Assembly (NCBI GenBank): GCA_020080175.1
Contig: JAGHQL010000121.1
Location: 18,310 to 82,309, forward strand
Reading direction: 5' to 3'
Origin: Glutinoglossum americanum
Taxonomy: Eukaryota > Ascomycota > Geoglossomycetes > Geoglossales > Geoglossaceae
Length of the DNA: 64,000 nt
In this document: positions 56,808 through 64,000 of the stretch, piece by piece
Numbering within the stretch: the first letter of the stretch is position 1
Layout of the letters: each line of letters opens with the position of its first letter
Notes under the pieces: model-generated
The model's database searches: none
Seen by the model: the letters and a program-made list of their open reading frames with translations, nothing else
What the model was told of the DNA's origin: nothing
Made by a program: the position numbers and the translations under genes

Positions 56808-57893
56808 CTATGGCTGCTCCCCAAACCCCTCGTCCCACAACTTACTCCTCCGATCCACAACCTTCCCCTCTACCCCTGGCTCACCGAACCTCATGCCCGC
56901 CCCTAAGTCCTCCAAGCCCACGCCCTCCAGCCCCTTAACCACCCTCCTGACATAACTAACTACAACGGCCAAACCCCACCAGTCCACATCGGGCCTAGCA
57001 GCCCAAAGGTTCCTCCACAGCGCCGCAGCCAACACCGCGTCGCTACCCCTCGCGAACCCCTCGTCGTACGCAGCGACAGCGCCGCGGTACTGCACAAAGA
57101 GGTCTTTGAGATACCGCGAGCGGATCGAGCCCGCGGTGATGTGGTGGTTGACGAGCATGCGGTTCTCGGCGTCGTGGAAGAAGTGGTCGAGGAGGTGGCG
57201 GTGGTAGGTTGGGAAGTGGGCCGGGGGGAGGCGGCGGAGGTGGGTGGTTAGGAGGTGGATATGGAGGATCGTGAGCTGGGACCAGGTGGAGAAGGTTGGG
57301 GGGAGGTGGAGCTCTGTTAGGGGGGTTAGCAAGGGGGCGTTGGAAGCTGTGGAAATCTTGGAAATCGGAGATATATCGTGGCATACCGTCGTACCACCAC
57401 CCCTCCCCAACTCCTAAGTCCTCCCCCGAAGCGGTCTTCGGCACTTTCTCCCCCTTCACCCCAGCTTGCGGTACCGTATAATGTCCCACCCGCGCACACT
57501 CCTTGTAGAGATTCTCCGTCACCCCGTACGCTACGTACGTCTCCGTCGTATTCCCCGCTAAGCGTCGGAGTTCTTGCGCTATTTTAGTGGTGGTGGAGGG
57601 TTTGGGCGGGGATGTGGGGGGTGTGGTCGATGGAGTTGATGGAGTTGATAGAGGAGCTGGAGAAGGCGATGAGGGCGTTGGCGAAGACTGAGTCGAGAGG
57701 CGGAAGGGACTCGTGGAGAGGAATCGGTGGGTGAGGAGTGGAGGCGGGCGCTGGTGTTGAGGAGGTTAGTTTTTAGACTAACTTTTTTTGGTTTTCAGTT
57801 TTTGGTTGAGGCAGATGGACGAACGTATGGTAGTTTCTGAGTATGTTGTCTCAAGAGGCGGAGGCATGCCGTGCATGGCGTTTTGGAAGCCAT
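56808..57893 (-). CDS. cbp3: CBP3, ubiquinol-cytochrome c reductase assembly chaperone
   Basis: Three exons on the minus strand: 57893-57825, 57750-57387, 57313-56808; 312 residues. The first exon plus the start of the second give a basic, Ser/Thr-rich mitochondrial presequence (RFLSTSPFRLSTQ), followed by a low-complexity Pro/Ser/Thr linker. The ubiquinol-cytochrome c chaperone domain includes TTETYVAYGVTENLYKEC, GEDLGVGEGWWYD, FSTWSQLTILHIHLL, HLLDHFFHDAENRMLVNHH and RSRYLKDLFVQYRGAVAAYDEG. With Cbp6, Cbp3 binds the mitoribosome and newly made cytochrome b in yeast. The 74-nt first intron is inferred from the frame and a CTAAC branch site; the second restores the WYDELHLP junction. Note the human homologue is UQCC1. 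Confidence 0.92.
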
Positions 57894-58364
57894 TGGGATG
57901 ACTTGCAAATTGCTTGTCCTTCTATGTAGTTTGGGATATGAGGTTGGGATTCGATGTTTTCGGAGGTTTAGGACTCGGATGCGGCTTGGCGCGATCATCG
58001 AACCACGAATCGGAGAAATGTTACCACAACCGTGGATGGTACCAAGTACCTTGTCGACCCTGTCTTTCATATATTTCGCGCGCGATCGCCACTCAACAAC
58101 CCAACAACGATAAGCTCGCAGCTCTTGTTTATATTGCTGGCCGGATGCTCTTCTCCTTCCCACTTCGCTTCTTGCTTTCATTCTTCTCTCTAGCTCTTTC
58201 GTTCTTTCGTTTTGATTTGGTTGAACCGGGTCTGACGTAACTGCGTCGGAATTTTCGTGGTGGGGTCCCATCATCTCTTGGGTGGGTTGTCCCCAGTTTG
58301 TCCCGCTTTCCAATTGCTACGCCTCAATCCTTTCCCATCCGCCATAGGAATGTTGCAGGCCGGA
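57894..58364. promoter_or_regulatory. Divergent promoter region, CBP3 / DGAT1
   Basis: 471 bp between start codons. A minus-strand open frame of 172 codons (57795-58313) runs through it in frame with CBP3 exon 1, so upstream in-frame ATGs exist; the ATG at 57893 is preferred because it begins a presequence-like peptide. Confidence 0.45.
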
Positions 58365-60132
58365 ATGACCACTGCAATTGATACCGCCACATCTACCGCT
58401 ATGGCGTCCAACCCTAGCGATATTGTAGTTCCGCCAAAGGGGGAGTATGCACGCAACGGAGACTTGCTCAACGGCCTGTCCAACGGCTCTAAGCCCAATG
58501 GGGGTCTCGATCAGAAGTACAAGCACGTTACGGCAGTACATTCACGCCCGAGAACATCTTGTCTAAGCCATGACTCGCATGTTGCACCTAGCTTTCTTGG
58601 GTTTAGAAACCTGATGGTGATTGTTTTGGGTATAGTCTTCCTATGCACAACCCGAAGTGCAAGATCCAGCAGGGGAGTTTTGTTGGAAGGAGTGGTCACT
58701 TGAAGCTGACTTGAAGCTAACTTGGAGTTGTTTATAATGAGCAGTGGTGGGAAACTTGAGATTGATGATTGAGAATTTTAAAAAAGCAAGTTTGGTGTCT
58801 TACTCCGCTTTTTTTGGGGGGGGCTCAGCAACTAACCTACGCAAAGTACGGTGTCCTCATATGTCTCCGGTGCCATGACTATCGAAAGCAAGACCTTGCC
58901 TTGGGCGCGCTTCTCTACGCTCTCATACCTTGTCATCTGTTCGTCGCCTATACAATAGAATCGGCGGCAGCATACCAGGCCAACCGCGTTCTCGCGCGGA
59001 GCAAAAGGAATGAGTCGTCAAAACCTCCCCAGGAAGATAGAGGTCGAGAGAGACGTGAGCGTCGGGCTACTTGGCACCTCATTGCCTTTGCGCACGCCAT
59101 AAACTCTACGTTATGTCTTGGTATCACCACTCTTGTGGTCTACCAACATATCCACCACCCCTTGATCGGCACCATGTGTGAAATGCACGCCATCGTCGCC
59201 TGGCTGAAGAATATATCCTACGCCCTCACCAACCGTGATCTCCGTCATTCGCTGCTCTCGCATCATTCTTCCTCATCTCTGCCTGAACTATACTCCTCGT
59301 GTCCATACCCGCGCAACATTACCCTAGGCAACCTTACTTATTTCTGGTGGGCGCCAACACTCGTCTACCAGCCGGTCTACCCCCGCACGGAACGCGTCAG
59401 GTGGGGGTTTCTTGCCAAGCGCATTGCGGAAGTGGCCGCTTTGAGCACGTTTATCTGGATCGCATCGGTACAATATGCCGTTCCCGTCCTGCGTAATTCG
59501 ATGGACAAGATACAAAGTCGCGACGTCGTGTCGGTCCTTGAGCGGTTGATGAAGCTCTCCACGATATCTCTCATAATATGGCTTGCCGGCTTCTTTGCTC
59601 TTTTCCAGTCTGGGCTAAATGCCCTGGCAGAAATCACACGGTTTGGCGATCGCGAGTTCTATACGGATTGGTGGAATAGCCCGAGCGTTGGAACATACTG
59701 GAGGACTTGGAACAAACCAGTGTACTCATTCATGAGGCGACATATTTACTCTCCTCTTGTTGCTAGAGGCTGGGGCACAAATATTGCGAGCTTTATGGTC
59801 TTTCTATTTTCTGCGATCTTGCACGAGCTTCTCGTGGGCATACCGACTCACAATGTCATCGGTAAGCCTCCTTCCTCCCGTAGTAATATCTGGGGATTAC
59901 CATACTTAAGTTTCCCTGTCTCAACGCAGGTGTTGCGTTCCTCGGCATGCTCGTCCAAGTTCCTTTGATAGCTCTCACCCTCCCTCTAGAGAAAATGAAG
60001 GGGAAGAACGGGAAGGTCCTTGGAAATGCCATATTCTGGATAAGTTTTTGCCTTGTGGGCCAACCACTGGCAGCTCTATTATATTTTTTTGCCTGGCAGG
60101 TGAAGTATGGGAGCGTCAGTCCGAACTTCTAG
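58365..60132 (+). CDS. Diacylglycerol/sterol O-acyltransferase, DGAT1-like (MBOAT family)
   Basis: Four exons: 58365-58629, 58745-58785, 58847-59861, 59930-60132; 507 residues. An in-frame ATG 15 nt upstream (58350) is an alternative start. After a disordered N-terminus comes the DGAT1 block SRPRTSCLSH, then GFRNLMVIVLVVGNLRLMIENFKKYG assembled across two introns (pieces LRLMIENFKK and YGVLICLRC). MBOAT motifs: FYTDWWNSPSVGTYWRTWNKPV with the FYxDWWN signature, and the active-site His region SAILHELLVGIP. Eight or more membrane segments are visible. It most likely makes triacylglycerol in the ER; sterol acyltransferase is the alternative. The intron at 58786-58846 has a GC donor (GCAAGT); a GT donor 15 nt downstream would insert six residues (AAASL-like) before YGV. 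Confidence 0.9.
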
Positions 60133-60871
60133 ACGCGATCCCCAGCTCCTGCATCGAAATGATCTGGCGGATACTGTTCGTAGTGTCGAATGTTATTCTT
60201 TAGGCCGGTTCTCCGATTATCGCGCTGAGCGTTCTTGTATGTATGTATATGCATATTGCTTCCTCTTACGAAAATACCACATAGACTTCAACCAAACGCT
60301 TTGGCCCTCTGCATTGGTTATTAAAATAAAAAAAGAACACACGGTACCACGAGCCATACTCCCACGAGTGACACCGCGAAAACGAAGGCTTAACAGAATG
60401 TCTATTGAGATAGATTTCTGGAATACCAACAATTTCGAATTTGCCTGATTACCTCTCAAGAGTGCCTCTTTTACCTACCTTTTTTTCTCTTCTCGCGGCA
60501 TAAATATGATCAAGGGCTCCCACCCTGCATGTGATGTTTTGCGCGTTAGCTTTTATAGTTATTCTGGTGAGCTTTTTGTGGTATCTGGAGTAGGTGAAAT
60601 AAAAGGTCGGGGGTTTAAGATGTTGCTTGAGGGCCACATCGCGGTAAGCGCGGAGAGCGTCTAATAGTTTGACCAGCGCCAAGCGTTCAGCATCGAAGTC
60701 TAGAGCCTCATCCCATGGAAACCCACCAAAGCAATATTAGAGAGCTATTGTATCAACGCCGACCTTCGAGCATCACCAAAATTGGGCGTCGCCAAATACC
60801 AAGTACTGTAGATGCTGAGGTTGTTAGTTAGCATTGGATATACAAGACACTGAGAAAAAGCCGTCTGCCAA
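60133..60871. other. Intergenic between tandem DGAT1 and PFS2
   Basis: 739 bp. Short frames only; no conserved gene. It holds the DGAT1 3' UTR and PFS2 promoter. Confidence 0.45.
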
Positions 60872-63284
60872 ATGGCACACGTTGACCGCGACTTTGGCGG
60901 AGGGCATGGCGGTGGTTTTACAGGTGGTGGCTTCGAGGGTGGTTTTGGACGGGGTAGAGGAAGAAGTATGTTGTAGCTCTCTTATGCATAAAATCAACTT
61001 CTTTTGCTCGGTATCCCTATTTCTTTTATGCAAACCGACCAATCGTTCTTGTTGTGTCATGTTCAACTCGCTTTCATCCTGTTACTCCACATAGAACGTG
61101 CCTCCGGCTCTCCACCTTCTCCCGCGGCGTGTTTGTCCTTTGTTTCTCCTCTGTCTGTTATATTGGCTATTTCTTTTATAATGGAAGAGAGACGTAGGAA
61201 AGCCAGCCTCATCTGCCAGATACGGCAACCGGACCGTCTCGTCAGTTAGCGGCTGACTATGGATAACTACACAGGACCAGTCACGGACTACGGCGCTACT
61301 GTGGCCCACTGGATGAGGAACCGGCACAAGATGAACAGACCAGGATACATGGCTGAAATGGAGAGACCAAGTCCGAGCTACATTGTCGATGTGAGTAAAT
61401 CATCTTTCCTGGAGTTGGCCATGAACGACTCGACAGTGCAGACTACTGAGTGGCGTAGATGCTACCGCCACAAGTATCAAACCCAGCAGACTGCGTGCCA
61501 GCTAAACACCTCCATGCATCGTTGAATAAAATCAAGCACCCTATCAATGTTGTCAGGTGGACTCCTGAAGGCCGCCGCCTGCTTACTGCCTCGAGCAGTG
61601 GAGAGTTTACTTTGTGGAATGGAATGGGCTTCAATTTTGAAACAATCATGCAGGTCTGTCACCTCTCTCTCGTGGAACATGAAATACGATCCGGCGAGAC
61701 TCATATTGGCCTCTGATCGCGTATTGTTTTCTCTAGGCGCATGACTCTGCGATCCGAGCTGCATCATATTCACACAGCGATGACTGGCTCCTGTCGGCTG
61801 ATCAGGACGGCATCGTCAAGTACTGGCAACCTAATTTCAACAATGTCAAGGTTATCCAAGCACACGGCGATCCGATCCGTGACCTAGCTTTCGCACCCAC
61901 AGATTCTAAGTTCGTAACTGCTTCTGATGACTCCACCCTCAAGATCTTTGATTTCGCAGGCGGGATGGAAGAGTCTTCTCTAACAGGCCACGGGTGGGAC
62001 GTAAAATCAGTAGACTGGCATCCTACCAAAGGCCTTCTTGTCTCGGGATCGAAGGACCATCTCGTCAAACTGTGGGACCCTAGGACTGGCCGCTGCCTTA
62101 CCACTCTCCATGGGCACAAAAACACTATATCTAAGACTCTTTTCGAAAAGACGCGTGGTCAGGTTCTCGCTACATGCGCTAGAGACCAAACCGCCCGAGT
62201 CTTTGATCTTCGAATGATGCGCGACATCTGCCTCCTGCGAGGCCATGAGAAGGAGATCTCGACACTTACATGGCACCCCGTACATGCCAACCTACTCACC
62301 ACCGGCGGTGCAGACGGCAGCCTCCTTCACTACCTCCTCGACGAGCCAAACCCCCCTCCTGGTACCCCCTATACCCTTCCCCCCTGGGACAGCCCTGACC
62401 CCACCGGTGCACCCGCCCAAATAATCCACCCAGCCCACAGCATCCGCTATGCCCATGACTTTGCCATCTGGTCCTTAGACTGGCATCCAATCGGGCACAT
62501 CCTCGCCTCCGGCTCCAACGACCGCGTCACCCGCTTCTGGACGCGCGCCCGACCAGGGGACGTGGACTGCTTTAAAGACCGCTATCACCTCGGCGAAGCA
62601 GCCGCTGAAGCGCAAGGCACATGGGATCGTCGCGGGGGTCGCCGCCTCCAGCGCGAGCAGGAGGAGTTGGAGGTCGAAGACGAAGCGGAGGGGTTGGTGG
62701 ATCAGAAAATGCCGCCGAGACAACAGGTACCGGGGATCCCTGGGCTGCCTGTCCCAGCATCCGCTTTTGCGGATGGCTCGGGTTTCGGAGGTCTTCAGTC
62801 GCTCATCCCAGGCATGGGCGCTGTTCCCCCACCACCACCCCCTCCCAATGGAGCCGCCAACCTCCCAGGCCTAAACCTCCCCGGCCTAGGCGGTACCAAC
62901 CCCCCCGACTTCTCCAAACTAGCCGCAATGATGGGCTCCCTCCCCCCGCCACCACCCCTCCTCCCCGCCTCTGGTTCCTCAGGCCAGGCATTCCCCCCTC
63001 CACCTCCCCTCCCAGGGAACTTCACCCTCCCGCCCGGATTCCAGCTTCCGGATTTCTTGTTGCAACAGCAGCAACAGCAGCAGCAGCAGGGCGGTGGTGC
63101 AAACCCTCCACCGCCCCCTCCGCCGACGGTCGCGGGGGGGATCCCGGGGCTTGGTGGCGTGAGCGAGGCGATGGGCGATGCAGATGGAGCGCAGGGAGGA
63201 GTCAGGAAGAGAGCGCCACTTCCGAGCCAACAGGAGAGTTTAAAGGAGGCGCAGAGGGGCGGGAGTTTCAGGCCTGTGAGGTAG
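60872..63284 (+). CDS. pfs2: PFS2/WDR33-type polyadenylation factor, WD40 protein
   Basis: Four exons: 60872-60965, 61275-61390, 61459-61653, 61737-63284; 650 residues. Exon 1 encodes a Gly/Arg-rich start ([12 protein letters not shown]...GRGRGR); the 309-nt first intron restores the family junction [18 protein letters not shown] start at the ATG at 61259 is the alternative. SYIVDMLPP precedes seven WD40 repeats ([98 protein letters not shown]). The C-terminal 200 residues are Pro/Gly-rich with poly-Pro blocks and a nine-Gln run. The protein is part of the cleavage and polyadenylation factor and recognises the poly(A) signal region. Confidence 0.93.
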
Positions 63285-63919
63285 TTATGGGGGATGGAAG
63301 GGTGGAGAGGCATTTTGGTTTTTATTTTTTTTCTTTCAAGGGGGTGATGTGATATCGGATGTTTTTTTCTTCTGGGGATTCTAGGCGCTTTTTTTTTGGG
63401 CGGGAGCGAAGAGAGGACGTTTCCGCATGTACTGTACATACACACATACATATATCGGGGAATTCCCTTTCCCCCTGTGGTTTAATCCCCCTAAAGAGGA
63501 GGCCATCGTTGCATGTATGTACCGTGCGTTACATACATATACATACATACACCAAGATAGACAGATGATGAGCCAGAAAGAAAAAGAGCGCAAAAACACT
63601 AGAGCCGAAGGATAACAATCCACTGCTTTTAGTGTTTGTTTACAAAAAACCTAAAAGTAGAAAGGAGATGGATAGATATATATATATATCTGGTAGATCG
63701 ATAGACATACCAAGTAGGGAGGAAGAAGGGAGAGAGGGGTAGTAAGTAGGTAGACAGACACACAACTACCATATAGGTTCCTTCCTCCCCACCACCGTCT
63801 CTACCCATCGTCAGTCACGGGTGTGTATTTAAGCGCGGAGGGGGCATGTACATGAACGCCAGAAAACAGACGAACGCACAGATTTCCAGGGCCAGGCCTC
63901 GTCCAAGCCAGCCAGCCCA
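63285..63919. other. PFS2 3' flank with microsatellites
   Basis: AT/CA-rich simple repeats: TACA-type tracts near 63430-63450 and 63510-63552, and a TA run at 63676-63689. No gene recognised. Confidence 0.6.
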
Positions 63920-64000
63920 CCCCCCCCCCCCCCCCCCCCCCCCCGAACCCCCCCCGCGCCCCCGGCCCCCCCCCGGGGGGGGCCCCTTCGCTGGGGCCGG
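63920..64000. other. Poly-C/GC tract, probable assembly artefact at contig end
   Basis: A run of 25 C (63920-63944) is followed to the last base by almost pure C and G, with blocks of 9 C and 9 G. This composition is unlike the rest of the window and is typical of unreliable sequence at a contig edge. Confidence 0.7.

Noticed and set aside
57894-58313. 172-codon minus-strand frame as a separate gene or long CBP3 N-terminus
   Set aside because: Only the last 32 codons look presequence-like; the rest is low-complexity, charged and overlaps the DGAT1 promoter.
61004-61258. Open frame within the first PFS2 intron as a coding exon
   Set aside because: It cannot be joined in frame to both the Gly/Arg exon and the VTDYG exon without a stop, whereas the direct 309-nt intron restores the conserved junction.
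1-64000. Enrichment of stopless 3n introns as evidence of selection
   Set aside because: About 5 of 71 is close to what chance gives for 50-90-nt introns, so only the individual cases are reported.
1-64000. tRNA, rRNA, CRISPR arrays, insertion sequences, telomeric arrays
   Set aside because: No cloverleaf with a GGTTCGA-type T-arm, no repeat-spacer pattern, no transposase or terminal inverted repeats, and no TTAGGG array was seen.

Overview
The window is nuclear DNA of a filamentous ascomycete (Pezizomycotina; the class cannot be fixed from sequence alone). Evidence: short spliceosomal introns (mostly 45-110 nt, some with CTAAC/CTGAC-type branch sites), fungus-specific genes (BUD4, POP3, MRH4, CBP3), a SET9-type H4K20 methyltransferase, and a fungal NLR with an alpha/beta-hydrolase N-terminus. 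I resolved 23 protein-coding genes with 71 proposed introns. Exon joins were set by restoring conserved protein sequence, and every multi-exon model keeps an intact frame over its summed exons. No tRNA, rRNA, CRISPR array or transposon was recognised.

Layout, left to right: gene-poor DNA (1-2674); TIP41(-)/Aurora kinase(+); ATP23(-)/PRO1(+); a 1.4-kb gap; BUD4(-)/MRH4(+); the NLR(-), the one clearly accessory gene (18342-21971); SET9(-)/uL14m(+); RPB9(-)/PIN1(+); POP3(-)/a 2616-residue ubiquitin protease(+); a 1.5-kb gap; SRP72(-); TFIIE-alpha(-)/PUS1(+); EMP47-like lectin(-)/ALG8(+); NIP7(-)/NOC3(+); CBP3(-)/DGAT1(+); PFS2(+); then microsatellites and a poly-C tract that looks like a contig-end artefact.

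Gene order alternates strand very regularly: 10 divergent and 9 convergent junctions against 3 tandem ones. Several divergent pairs share a function: RPB9 with PIN1/ESS1 (RNA polymerase II and its CTD isomerase), NIP7 with NOC3 (60S biogenesis, 211-bp shared promoter), EMP47 with ALG8 (ER glycoprotein handling), TIP41 with Aurora (TOR/phosphatase regulator and mitotic kinase). The NLR is the most plausible insertion into this housekeeping block.

Most interesting observations: an alpha/beta-hydrolase-NACHT-ankyrin NLR whose five ankyrin repeats keep a strict 102-bp period with little divergence; an RPB9 intron that stays open for 59 codons and carries a CxxC-x5-CxxC cluster; an exact-period 51-bp tandem duplication inside PIN1; three GC-AG introns; and the strand alternation with function-matched divergent promoters.
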